NCBI GenBank assembly: GCA_027063325.1
Contig: JAMOSA010000057.1
Coordinates: 1 to 17,162 of the forward strand
Origin: Campylobacteraceae bacterium
GTDB taxonomy: Bacteria > Campylobacterota > Campylobacteria > Campylobacterales > Sulfurovaceae
Length of the DNA: 17,162 nt
Reading direction: 5' to 3'
How positions within the stretch are numbered: position 1 is the first letter of the stretch; every line of letters begins with the position of its first letter. Below the pieces are notes generated by a model. That model worked only from the letters and a program-made list of their open reading frames with translations. It had not been told where the DNA came from and ran no database searches. Below are positions 7,767 to 15,273 of this stretch, one piece after another. A program made the position numbers and the translations under genes.

Positions 7767-9086
7767 TTATGATGATGTGAGAGTTCCTACTTTGTTTGAT
7801 AACTCTTCAAGAAGTACTTTGAAATTCTCATCATTGTCAACGATTTCATTGATCTTTTTCATAGCGTGGCTTATTGCTGTGTGATCTTTCATTCCAAAAT
7901 ATACAGCAATTTGAGGCATGGAGTTTGGAGTAAGATTTCTGGCCAAATATATAACAATTCTTCTGGCATTTACTACATTTTTGGTTCTCTTTTTGGATTT
8001 TATATCAGATGGTTTTACATTTAACTCTTTTGCTATGATATTTACTATATCATCTATTGTAATATTCTCTCTTTTTTCTTTGATTTGATCTTTGATTGCA
8101 TTTTTTGCAAACTCAAGTGTAATATCCTGATTTAACATAGCACTCATGGCATTTAGTTTGATAATGGTTCCTTCTATTTCTCTGATATTGTCTCCCATAT
8201 GTGTAGCTATATAATTAATTATCTCATTATCGAGTTTTATACCGTCAAGTTCACATTTTTTCTTGATAATTGCAATTTTTGTCTCAAGCTCTGGAGGTTG
8301 AATATCTGCCATCAAGCCCCATTCAAAACGGCTTCTTAGTCTGTCAACAAGACCTGCTATCTTTTTGGGCTGTCTGTCTGAAGTGAGTACTATCTGTTTA
8401 CCGGCATTATGCAACTCATTGAATGTATGAAAAAATTCATCTTGGGTTTTCTCTTTTCTGGATAGAAATTGTATATCATCTATAAGAAGCAGATCGCACT
8501 TGCGGTATGTATCTCTGAATTTTTCCATGGTCTGGGATTGTAAATGAGATATAAATTTATTCATAAACTGTTCAAGTGTTGTATATATAACAACATCTCC
8601 CATAGCCAGTCTGTAATTTCCGATTGCCTGAAGCAAGTGTGTTTTACCTAGTCCAACACCTCCATATATAAATAGAGGATTATACTGTTTACCCGGTTTT
8701 TGGGCAACACTTTTGGCTGTTGTATATGCAAATTGATTTGAACTACCTACTATGAAACTATCAAATGTGAATGAGGGGTTTAAGTGTGTATTTGTCTGTA
8801 CTCTTACTACATCTACTCTGGTTGATTTGGATGTTGATGTATCTTTTGTTCTACCTATTGCTATTTCGACTTTTGGTTTTATACCATTTTCTATCTCAAA
8901 GAGGTGAGCAATCTTGTCTGCATATTTTGTTCTTATCCATCTAGCACTGAATATATTTGGAGCTTTAAATACTACAGTATCATTTCTGGAGTTTTCATCA
9001 TATATGAGATTTTTTATATACCTCTCATACTCATTTTGGCTAATCTCTTTTCTAAGCTCCTGTAAAATCTTCTCTCCTATATTCAT
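7767..9086 (-). CDS. dnaA: Chromosomal replication initiator protein DnaA
   Basis: This is a 439-residue AAA+ initiator that binds DnaA boxes, opens the origin and recruits helicase. Domain I is about residues 1-75, with a short linker of about 80-100. The Walker A motif is GGVGLGKTH (142-150), Walker B is LLIDDIQFL (200-208), sensor I is ...VLTSDR (233-238), and an arginine-rich box VDRLRSRFEWG lies at 247-257. Domain IV carries the DnaA signature helix-turn-helix around MPQIAVYFGMKDHTAISHA (390-408). GAGGGAGAGG precedes the ATG. The gene diverges from ruvC, and DnaA-box-like sites overlap its own promoter region, so autoregulation is likely. Length and order match other Campylobacterota. 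Confidence 0.98.
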   Translation of the reverse strand: MNIGEKILQELRKEISQNEYERYIKNLIYDENSRNDTVVFKAPNIFSARWIRTKYADKIAHLFEIENGIKPKVEIAIGRTKDTSTSKSTRVDVVRVQTNTHLNPSFTFDSFIVGSSNQFAYTTAKSVAQKPGKQYNPLFIYGGVGLGKTHLLQAIGNYRLAMGDVVIYTTLEQFMNKFISHLQSQTMEKFRDTYRKCDLLLIDDIQFLSRKEKTQDEFFHTFNELHNAGKQIVLTSDRQPKKIAGLVDRLRSRFEWGLMADIQPPELETKIAIIKKKCELDGIKLDNEIINYIATHMGDNIREIEGTIIKLNAMSAMLNQDITLEFAKNAIKDQIKEKRENITIDDIVNIIAKELNVKPSDIKSKKRTKNVVNARRIVIYLARNLTPNSMPQIAVYFGMKDHTAISHAMKKINEIVDNDENFKVLLEELSNKVGTLTSS

Positions 9087-9106
9087 TACCTCTCCCTCTA
9101 TTTCAC

Positions 9107-9112
9107 ATTTTA
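9107..9112 (-). promoter_or_regulatory. Candidate -10 box for dnaA
   Basis: Minus-strand TAAAAT lies about 14 bases from the expected start point to the dnaA ATG and is embedded between two DnaA-box-like sites, which would allow DnaA to repress its own gene. A second TAAAAT (9139-9144, minus) is an alternative upstream start. No -35 box is recognisable for either. Confidence 0.35.
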
Positions 9113-9156
9113 CACATCAATATGTGAATATTTTTATGATTTTATCTCAAATGGGC

Positions 9157-9162
9157 TAAAAT
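9157..9162 (+). promoter_or_regulatory. Candidate -10 box for ruvC
   Basis: GGGCTAAAATATG contains TAAAAT with the preceding GC common in Campylobacterota promoters. The predicted start near 9169 would place the right-hand group of four DnaA boxes inside the ruvC leader. It is assigned from sequence resemblance only. Confidence 0.35.
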
Positions 9163-9217
9163 ATGAGCATCTTAAATGTGTGAATAGAGTTATTCACCAT
9201 GTGAAAAGGGATGTGAA

Positions 9218-9694
9218 TTGATCATAATGGGTATAGATCCAGGTAGTAGAAATTTGGGTTATTCTCTTATAGAGTATGAGAGTAAAAGAAGTAGATTAAT
9301 TGAAGCAGGGATTATCAAAATAGAGCCAAATGAGTTGCAGGTTCAATTGATTGACCTGATGGAGGGTCTTGATTTGATAATATCAAAATACAGTATAGAT
9401 GAGGTGGCAATTGAAGATGTATTTTATGCTTTTAATCCCAAAACTGTATTGAAATTAGCCCAGTTTAGAGGAGCTTTGAGCCTAAAGATATTACAAGATA
9501 TAGGATACTTTTATGAATATACCCCACTTCAAGTCAAAAAGGCAATTACAGGTAATGGAAAAGCATCCAAAGAGCAGGTAGCTTTTATGGTAAAGAGACT
9601 TTTGAATATAAAAAAAGAGATAAAGCCTATGGATGTTACGGATGCTATTGCTATAGCACTTACACATATCCAAAGAGTAAAAATAAGACATTAA
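9218..9694 (+). CDS. ruvC: Holliday junction resolvase RuvC
   Basis: This is a 158-residue resolvase that cuts Holliday junctions with RuvAB. The four acidic active-site residues are present: Asp7 in GIDPGS, Glu66 in VAIEDVF, and Asp139 and Asp142 in [26 protein letters not shown] and [10 protein letters not shown] are further family segments. I chose the TTG start at 9218 because AAAAGGG (9204-9210) stands seven bases upstream and the N-terminus [10 protein letters not shown] then has the usual family length; an in-frame ATG at 9227 is the alternative but leaves the ribosome binding site too far away. It diverges from dnaA across the origin, an arrangement conserved in Campylobacterota. Confidence 0.95.
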   Translation: MIIMGIDPGSRNLGYSLIEYESKRSRLIEAGIIKIEPNELQVQLIDLMEGLDLIISKYSIDEVAIEDVFYAFNPKTVLKLAQFRGALSLKILQDIGYFYEYTPLQVKKAITGNGKASKEQVAFMVKRLLNIKKEIKPMDVTDAIAIALTHIQRVKIRH

Positions 9695-9717
9695 AATACT
9701 CTTGGTTACTTTTTTTT
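9670..9717 (+). terminator. Intrinsic terminator of ruvC
   Basis: CCAAAGAGTA (9670-9679) pairs with TACTCTTGG (9697-9705) with one bulged A, and a run of eight T (9710-9717) follows four bases later. The ruvC stop codon lies in the loop. It separates ruvC from pgi, so pgi should have its own promoter. Confidence 0.55.
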
Positions 9718-9784
9718 CTATATTTATCTGTAGTCATTATCTTTTGTAGTATCATATTTGGGTAATTATAGTAGGAGTAAGCAT

Positions 9785-11440
9785 ATGATAAGAGATATAG
9801 ATCCAACAACAACCAATAGTTGGAAAAGGTTACAACAATTAAAAGAAGCAGACAAAGCTTCTGATTTGAAAGAGTTGTTTGACAAAGATAGTAACAGATT
9901 TGAAAAGTTTACGATAAATTTGGCAGATGATATACTTTTGGATTATTCTAAGAACTTGATAGATGATGAGATTATGCAAACACTTTTGGATTTGGCAGAT
10001 GAGACAGATCTAAAAGATGCCATAGAGGCTATGTTTGGTGGAGAAAAGATAAATAAAACAGAAAACAGAGCTGTACTCCATACTGCTCTTAGAGACAGAA
10101 GTGGCAGACCAAAATATGTTGATGGTAAAGATATTATGCCTTTGATATATAAAGAATTGGAGCATATGAGAGAGTTTACAGACTCAATTCATAATGGTTT
10201 GCACAGAGGTTACAGCAGTAAAAAGATAACAGATATTGTAAATATCGGTATAGGTGGTTCTGATTTGGGACCTGTAATGGTAACTGAAGCTCTCGATAAA
10301 TATAAAATAGATGATATAGAGGTACATTTTGTATCAAATGTTGATGGTACACATATAGCAAAAACACTTCAAAAACTAAATCCAGAAACTACACTCTTTT
10401 TGATAGCATCAAAGACTTTTACAACTCAAGAGACAATGACAAATGCTCATACAGCTCGTAATTGGATAATAGACTATTTTGGTACAAAAGATGCTATATC
10501 AAATCACTTTGTAGCACTCTCTACAAACAAAGAGGGTGTAAAAGAGTTTGGAATTGATAGTAAAAATATGTTTGTATTTTGGGATTGGGTAGGCGGCAGA
10601 TACTCATTATGGTCTGCAATTGGGCTTAGTATTATGCTAAAGATTGGTTATGACAACTTTATATCTATGCTTGAGGGTGCTTATGAGATGGATATACACT
10701 TTAAAACTACACCATTTAAGCAGAATATGCCAGTGATTTTGGCTTTGATAGGTATTTGGTATAACAACTTTTACAATGCTCAAAGTTATGCGATATTGCC
10801 ATATGATCAGTATCTGCATAGGTTTCCTGCATATATGCAACAGTGTGATATGGAATCAAATGGTAAATCAACAAGTCGTAAAAACCAAAAGATAGAGTGG
10901 CAAAGTGGTCCAATAGTATGGGGAGAGCCGGGTACAAACGGACAACATGCATTTTTTCAGCTTATACATCAGGGTACAAAACTGATACCATGTGATTTTA
11001 TAGCACCTATGCAGTCTCTCAATCCAATAAGAAATCACCACAAAATATTGCTATCAAACTTTTTTGCTCAGACAAAAGCTTTGGCATTTGGTAAAACCAA
11101 AGAGGAGGTAAAACTTGAATATCTCAAAAAGGGTGTGAATATTGATGAGGTAAAAGATATAATTCCTCACCGTATTTTTGAAGGAAACAGACCAACAAAT
11201 ACTATTTTGTTAAAAAAGATTACCCCTTATACTCTGGGTATGTTGATAGCACTCTATGAGCATAAGATATTTACTCAAGGTGTCATATGGAATATATTCA
11301 GTTTTGATCAATGGGGAGTTGAACTTGGCAAAGAGTTGGCAAAAGATATTTTGCCTCAACTTCAAGATACAAAAGAGATAAAAAACTATGACAGTTCAAC
11401 AAATGGACTTATAAATTACTATAAAAGGTGGAGAGATTGA
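9785..11440 (+). CDS. pgi: Glucose-6-phosphate isomerase
   Basis: It interconverts glucose 6-phosphate and fructose 6-phosphate in the cytoplasm; in a Campylobacterota background it probably serves gluconeogenesis and sugar-nucleotide or glycogen supply. From the ATG at 9785 it has 551 residues, the E. coli-like long form. Visible features are [11 protein letters not shown], the SKTFTTQET phosphate loop, signature 1 in [24 protein letters not shown] with the catalytic glutamate, [15 protein letters not shown] with the catalytic histidine, and signature 2 ending [12 protein letters not shown] with the active-site lysine. AGGAG (9773-9777) is seven bases before this ATG; the frame extends to a TTG at 9758 but without such a site. 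A weak -10 candidate is TATCAT (9750-9755). It overlaps the next gene by four bases. Confidence 0.96.
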   Translation: MIRDIDPTTTNSWKRLQQLKEADKASDLKELFDKDSNRFEKFTINLADDILLDYSKNLIDDEIMQTLLDLADETDLKDAIEAMFGGEKINKTENRAVLHTALRDRSGRPKYVDGKDIMPLIYKELEHMREFTDSIHNGLHRGYSSKKITDIVNIGIGGSDLGPVMVTEALDKYKIDDIEVHFVSNVDGTHIAKTLQKLNPETTLFLIASKTFTTQETMTNAHTARNWIIDYFGTKDAISNHFVALSTNKEGVKEFGIDSKNMFVFWDWVGGRYSLWSAIGLSIMLKIGYDNFISMLEGAYEMDIHFKTTPFKQNMPVILALIGIWYNNFYNAQSYAILPYDQYLHRFPAYMQQCDMESNGKSTSRKNQKIEWQSGPIVWGEPGTNGQHAFFQLIHQGTKLIPCDFIAPMQSLNPIRNHHKILLSNFFAQTKALAFGKTKEEVKLEYLKKGVNIDEVKDIIPHRIFEGNRPTNTILLKKITPYTLGMLIALYEHKIFTQGVIWNIFSFDQWGVELGKELAKDILPQLQDTKEIKNYDSSTNGLINYYKRWRD

Positions 11441-12906
11441 AAAAGGTTGTATTAATATTGTCAATATTGACTGTAACACTTTTTGGTTCACAAAAGAGTC
11501 AATTGGATGAAAAGATAAAGTCTGCTATTGTTAAAGTATATACAGTAGCAAAAATTCCTGATTTTACAATGCCATGGAATAGTAAAATTAGAAGGGTAAA
11601 TGGTTCTGGTGCTGTAATAGATGGCAAAAGAATTCTTACAAATGCTCATGTTGTAGCAAACAGAACATATATAGAGATTCAAAAATATGGAGATAGAAAA
11701 AGATATATAGCCAGAGTTGAAGCAGTATCACATCAGCTTGATTTGGCACTTTTGAGGGTGCGTAATGAGGATGAGTTTTTTAGAGGTATTGAACCTTTGA
11801 AGCTTGGTAAACTACCTAATATTGAGCAAAAAGTAGCTGTATATGGATTCCCTATGGGTGGAGATACACTCAGTGTAACAAAAGGAATTGTATCAAGAAT
11901 TGAGCATCAAAGATATGTACATTGTGGAGAACACTTTTTAGCTATTCAAATAGATGCGGCTGTAAATCCAGGAAATAGTGGAGGACCTGCAATCTCAAAT
12001 GGTAAAATTGTAGGTGTAGTAATGGAGGGAATCAGCAAAGCCCAAAGTATCAGTTATTTGGTACCTACTATGCTTGTTAGACACTTTTTAGAGGATATTT
12101 CAGATGGCAAACTTGATGGAGTTCCAAGTTTAGGTTTTTTGTACCAAAAGATGGAAAATCCTACTCTAAGAAAATATTACAAAATAGATGAAAATCATAC
12201 CGGTATTTTGGTAGATAAGACAATTTACAGCAGTGGATTGCAAGGTATTATAAAAAATGGTGATGTTTTGGTATCGGTAGATGATCATACTATTCAAAAT
12301 GATGGAACAGTTGCATTTAGAAAAAATGAATTTACAAATTTTGACTATTTTGTAGAGTTACACCAAATAGGTGAATCTGTAAAACTTGGTATATATAGAG
12401 ACAGTAAAATAACATCAATAGATGTAAATTTGACAACAGTGGCAGATAATTTACAACTGTTAAAAAACTATGAGTATGACAAACAGCCAAGATTTTTGAT
12501 ATATGGCGGTTATCTGTTTGCTCCACTCAGTAGAAATTTGGCTGCAAAAGTAGCAAGTAGCTACACAGAATTGCTCTCATATGCTAGGAAATTTGTAACA
12601 AAATCAAAAAAAGAGGTAGTATTGTTGCAAAGAGTATTGCCAGATGAGATAAACAGAGGTGATTATGACTTTGCATATTGGCCAATAGAGAAGATTAACG
12701 GTAAAAAATTTAGAGATTTTGATACATTTATCCAAATACTTTTATCCTTAGAGGACAATTATATAGTACTTGAAAACAAGCTTGGTACAAAGGTAATTAT
12801 AGATATAAAAGAGGCAAAAAGAAGACAAAAAGAGATACTCAGAAAATATAATATTGAATATCCTGCATCTTTTGATATACTCAGGAAGTATAAAATTTTG
12901 GAGTAA
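11437..12906 (+). CDS. Deg/HtrA-like trypsin-type serine protease with PDZ region, exported
   Basis: This is a serine protease of the S1C (Deg) group, probably periplasmic. With the TTG at 11437 it has 489 residues; residues 1-17 form a signal peptide (KK, then a hydrophobic stretch ending TLFGS). The triad is His71 in LTNAHVV, Asp102 in QLDLALL and Ser181 in [19 protein letters not shown] (about 230-240) starts a PDZ-like domain with [17 protein letters not shown], and a further long C-terminal domain resembles the second PDZ-like region of plant Deg9-type proteases more than E. coli DegP. The TTG overlaps the pgi stop (TTGA) and has AGGTGGAG upstream; an in-frame GTG at 11428 adds three residues and is the alternative. 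Substrates are unknown. Confidence 0.88.
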   Translation: MKKVVLILSILTVTLFGSQKSQLDEKIKSAIVKVYTVAKIPDFTMPWNSKIRRVNGSGAVIDGKRILTNAHVVANRTYIEIQKYGDRKRYIARVEAVSHQLDLALLRVRNEDEFFRGIEPLKLGKLPNIEQKVAVYGFPMGGDTLSVTKGIVSRIEHQRYVHCGEHFLAIQIDAAVNPGNSGGPAISNGKIVGVVMEGISKAQSISYLVPTMLVRHFLEDISDGKLDGVPSLGFLYQKMENPTLRKYYKIDENHTGILVDKTIYSSGLQGIIKNGDVLVSVDDHTIQNDGTVAFRKNEFTNFDYFVELHQIGESVKLGIYRDSKITSIDVNLTTVADNLQLLKNYEYDKQPRFLIYGGYLFAPLSRNLAAKVASSYTELLSYARKFVTKSKKEVVLLQRVLPDEINRGDYDFAYWPIEKINGKKFRDFDTFIQILLSLEDNYIVLENKLGTKVIIDIKEAKRRQKEILRKYNIEYPASFDILRKYKILE

Positions 12907-12910
12907 TTTG

Positions 12911-12929
12911 AGGGAGTGTTGAACTCCCT
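12911..12929. terminator. Convergent hairpin between the protease and NifU-like genes
   Basis: AGGGAGT (12911-12917) and ACTCCCT (12923-12929) form a perfect 7-bp stem with the 5-base loop GTTGA. It is relatively G+C-rich for this region but lacks a T-tract on either side. It sits exactly between two convergent stop codons. Confidence 0.45.
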
Positions 12930-12933
12930 TGGG

Positions 12934-13896
12934 TTATAGAGGAATTACTCTAATATCTGGATCTAGTTTTTGTTTTAGGATACCTTCAATTGCAAATAGT
13001 GTACCAGTAGAAGCACTGGCACATCCGCTACATGCACCTAAATATCTGATATATATATCTGTATTTGCACCATTGTTTTTTATATCAAGTATCTCCATAT
13101 CACCACCATCCATTACAAGCATAGCTCTTATGTGTCTGTCTATTACGGCATTTATGGCTTCTCTTTTTTCCTCTATACTCATCTCTTTGAATGGTTTGTC
13201 AGGAATTTGTGCTACTTTGCTCTGTTCCTCTTCAAGTTTCTCTTTAACCTCTTTTAGAATATCTTCTATATAAAACTCTCTTGGGTGTGAAAATCTGTTT
13301 GAAGATATACACTCTTTGCAAAATGCTCCTGCCAATGTATAGTCTGTAATATCCTGAGTTGATTTCAAATCAAACTCTTTGATACTCTCTTTGATACTCT
13401 TTTTTGTTATATTGGCACACTCACATACTATTGGAGACTCTTCTATCTCTTCACCTTTGAGTTTGGCTACTGCATATTTGAGTGCATCTAGTATGAATAT
13501 AATACTGAAATTTCTCTCTTTTGATATGGCAGGATCCACAGGATTGTCTCTTAGGAAATACTCTAGTGATTTATAGTTAATATTTGCTATCTCATCAGGG
13601 GTTTTGTTTCTACACAACAAAGCAGCCATATCTGCAATAGCCAGTAGAGTAGGGGAACCAAATATTGTATATCTGGCGGATACCACCCTGTTTTGTTCCT
13701 TGTCATATACCCAGTAAAACCTTATCATTTGTGAAGTTTGTGCAGAACCATACTCAATGCTAAATAGTTCTCCATTGAGCTGTCTTGCCTCTTCTTTGGT
13801 AATAATACCTTTGTTTTTTGGTCTTTCAATAAGCATTTGTAATTTAAATCTGTAATTTTCAGGGTGTATATTTTTGGTTAGCTCCTCTTTGCTCAT
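12934..13896 (-). CDS. NifU-like protein with degenerate IscU domain, intact [2Fe-2S] and Nfu domains
   Basis: This is a 320-residue protein with the three-part NifU layout. The N-terminal IscU-like domain (about 10-150) is recognisable by SARYTIFG and KTPDEIANI, but the three scaffold cysteines are replaced: Thr54 (motif GSAQTSQMIR, where families have xCGDxxR), Ser81 (IFGSP for FGCG) and Phe130 (ERNFSI for HCS). The helper aspartate is Gln56. The central BFD-like [2Fe-2S] domain keeps its four cysteines (158, 160, 193, 196), and the C-terminal Nfu domain keeps GACSGC (Cys289, Cys292). AAGGAG precedes the ATG, which overlaps the NifS-like stop as ATGA. It is probably an Fe-S carrier or electron-transfer/sensing protein rather than a classic scaffold. 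The frame is intact over its full length. Confidence 0.85.
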   Translation of the reverse strand: MSKEELTKNIHPENYRFKLQMLIERPKNKGIITKEEARQLNGELFSIEYGSAQTSQMIRFYWVYDKEQNRVVSARYTIFGSPTLLAIADMAALLCRNKTPDEIANINYKSLEYFLRDNPVDPAISKERNFSIIFILDALKYAVAKLKGEEIEESPIVCECANITKKSIKESIKEFDLKSTQDITDYTLAGAFCKECISSNRFSHPREFYIEDILKEVKEKLEEEQSKVAQIPDKPFKEMSIEEKREAINAVIDRHIRAMLVMDGGDMEILDIKNNGANTDIYIRYLGACSGCASASTGTLFAIEGILKQKLDPDIRVIPL

Positions 13897-15068
13897 TTTG
13901 ACTCCTTTGTGGTACAGGCACTAAACTCTTTGAGATATGATATTATCTCTTTGATGTTTTTGATAGTGTAATCTATCTCCTCTTTTGTTGTATTTCTGCT
14001 GAGTGCAAAGCCTACTGTTGTATGTTTTAGTGAACTATCCATTCCAAGTGCTTCTATAATTGATTTTTTCTCCCAGTCGCCAAAAGGGTATATGGTATGT
14101 GAATATGCACCGATTCCTACTCGATTTAACTCATAGAGTAACTGCTCACTGTGTATTCCCTCAACTGAAATCAGTAGTGTATTTGGTACTCTAAGAGACC
14201 ATGGAATTAAAGGTGTAACACCATCAATCTCTCTTAGAGCCTCTTCTAGCTCATCTCTAAGCTCTTTTGCATCCTCCATCTCAAATTCAAGTGCATCTAC
14301 AGCTAATTCCACAGCTTTACCAAATCCTACACTGTAAGCTACATTTACAGGACCTCCTCTATACTGCTCATAGTGACTTCTTGAGCCATAGATAAGTGGA
14401 GGTATGCTGTTTCCCTCTTTGATGTATAATGCTCCAACTCCAGCTGGTGCGTGAATGGTTTCACCAGATATTGTAAGATAATCTACGCCCAAATCTTGTA
14501 CATTTAGAGGTACTTTACCCAAAGCATAAGTAGCATTTGTATGGAAAGGGACTTCATATCTTTTACAGATTTCTACAATCTCTTCTATAGGATTTATAGC
14601 ACCACTTTCACCATCTACACTCTGTATAGATACTAGTGCTGTACGGGGTGTTATATAATCAAGCAGAGTTTTAGCCTCTACAACTCCATCACTGTTTATC
14701 GGCAGTTTGTGTACTTTGCACCCTTGCTCTTGAAGCATCTTTGCTATTTGCATAATAGAGGGTGATTCTCTTTGGCTTATAATTATACTGTTTCTACGAC
14801 CTGTGAGTATTTGGGATATATATACTCCCATAAAGAGCATAGAGTTTGATTCTGCTCCACTGGATGTAATTACTATATCATCATTATCACTTGCAGCTAT
14901 TGAGGCATAGATCTTATCCATAGCCTCTTTGTATAGTTTTCTTGCTGTTGAGGAGAATGAGTGTAATGAGTGTAAATCACCGCTTTGTTCTGTAAGCAGA
15001 GGTTGCATCGCCTCCATTACAAGTGGATCAATTTTTGTTAGGGTATTATTGTCAAGATAGACTTTCAT
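13893..15068 (-). CDS. NifS-like cysteine desulfurase paralogue lacking PLP lysine and catalytic cysteine
   Basis: This is a 391-residue class V aminotransferase-fold protein clearly related to NifS (VYLDNN, ITPRTALVSIQ, NPIEEIVEICK, RVPNTLLISV). Key positions differ from the family: the PLP-binding HK pair is Glu203-Thr204 (SGETIHAPAG), the ring-stacking His is Ser102 (RESPSI), the PLP Asp is Asn178 and Gln is Tyr181 (FHTNATY), the phosphate-contact Thr is Ala72 (GAES), and the catalytic Cys aligns to Tyr327. It should therefore not desulfurate cysteine by the known mechanism. Codons at 14457-14462 confirm Glu-Thr, so no frameshift explains it. GGTGAGGA precedes the ATG. It is translationally coupled to the NifU-like gene. 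It could be a structural partner or regulator; function is unknown. Confidence 0.85.
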   Translation of the reverse strand: MKVYLDNNTLTKIDPLVMEAMQPLLTEQSGDLHSLHSFSSTARKLYKEAMDKIYASIAASDNDDIVITSSGAESNSMLFMGVYISQILTGRRNSIIISQRESPSIMQIAKMLQEQGCKVHKLPINSDGVVEAKTLLDYITPRTALVSIQSVDGESGAINPIEEIVEICKRYEVPFHTNATYALGKVPLNVQDLGVDYLTISGETIHAPAGVGALYIKEGNSIPPLIYGSRSHYEQYRGGPVNVAYSVGFGKAVELAVDALEFEMEDAKELRDELEEALREIDGVTPLIPWSLRVPNTLLISVEGIHSEQLLYELNRVGIGAYSHTIYPFGDWEKKSIIEALGMDSSLKHTTVGFALSRNTTKEEIDYTIKNIKEIISYLKEFSACTTKESK

Positions 15069-15105
15069 TGAATCCTCACCTTTAAATAAGAGTTAATTTG
15101 TCTGA

Positions 15106-15111
15106 ATTATA
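15106..15111 (-). promoter_or_regulatory. Candidate -10 box for the NifS/NifU-like pair
   Basis: Minus-strand TATAAT lies about 37 bases upstream of the start codon, giving a leader of about 30 bases. The preceding minus-strand bases are AT-rich and contain the ATACTT-type repeats described separately. Confidence 0.45.
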
Positions 15112-15118
15112 TTTGATA

Positions 15119-15195
15119 ATACTTGATAGATACTTAAATAGAGATTATACCAATACTTATAATTGATGTTATTGCAGATATGATTTTTAATACTT
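15119..15195. repeat. Four ATACTT direct repeats in the divergent spacer
   Basis: ATACTT occurs at 15119-15124, 15130-15135, 15153-15158 and 15190-15195, all in the same orientation, with start-to-start distances of 11, 23 and 37 bases. Three of them continue as ATACTT(A/G)A. They fill the region between the NifS-like and STAS-like genes and could be operator sites, though the spacer is AT-rich. The rest of 15069-15273 shows no gene. Confidence 0.35.
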
Positions 15196-15239
15196 AAAGT
15201 TTTTAAAGTGCATAAGGTCAATTGTAATATAAATTCTGC

Positions 15240-15245
15240 TATAGT
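15240..15245 (+). promoter_or_regulatory. Candidate -10 box for the STAS-like gene
   Basis: TATAGT in GCTATAGTATAT would start transcription near 15252, just before the ribosome binding site AGAGGTGG (15262-15269). TATAAA at 15228-15233 is an alternative. Confidence 0.3.
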
Positions 15246-15273
15246 ATATAAATATTGCATAAGAGGTGGATTT

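Larger units (their letters stand above)
9087..9220. other. oriC1-like half of the replication origin (dnaA-ruvC spacer) with a DnaA box array
   Basis: Seven DnaA-box-like 9-mers lie in about 120 bases: TATTTCACA (9099-9107), TTTTACACA (9108-9116), TGTGAATAT (9123-9131, minus), TGTGAATAG (9179-9187, minus), TTATTCACC (9190-9198), TGTGAAAAG (9200-9208, minus) and TGTGAATTG (9212-9220, minus). Six have the TTCAC core typical of Campylobacterota; one is TACAC. They form a left group of three at the dnaA side and a right group of four at the ruvC side, separated by an AT-rich 47-base gap. The last box includes the proposed ruvC start codon. Confidence 0.75.

Noticed and set aside
7581..7772. A 63-codon plus-strand frame in the dnaN-dnaA spacer
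   Set aside because: It has no ribosome binding site, overlaps the DnaA boxes and AT-rich origin segment, runs into the dnaA 3' end, and its phenylalanine/leucine/lysine-rich content is what AT-rich non-coding DNA gives.
13893..15068. The NifS/NifU-like substitutions as sequencing frameshifts or pseudogene decay
   Set aside because: The codons at the PLP-lysine site of NifS and at the three scaffold-cysteine sites of NifU were read directly and are in frame; flanking motifs on both sides align with the family, and there are no stops across either gene.
15100..15140. Possible Fur-type box (TTGATAAT followed by TTGATAGA) upstream of the NifS-like gene
   Set aside because: It is only a partial match without clear dyad symmetry. 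It would suit the iron-sulfur theme, but the match is too weak in AT-rich DNA to list as a site.
15208..15273. Upstream extension of the STAS-like frame
   Set aside because: The extra 22 residues do not resemble the family, and the strong AGAGGTGG site points to the ATG at 15274.
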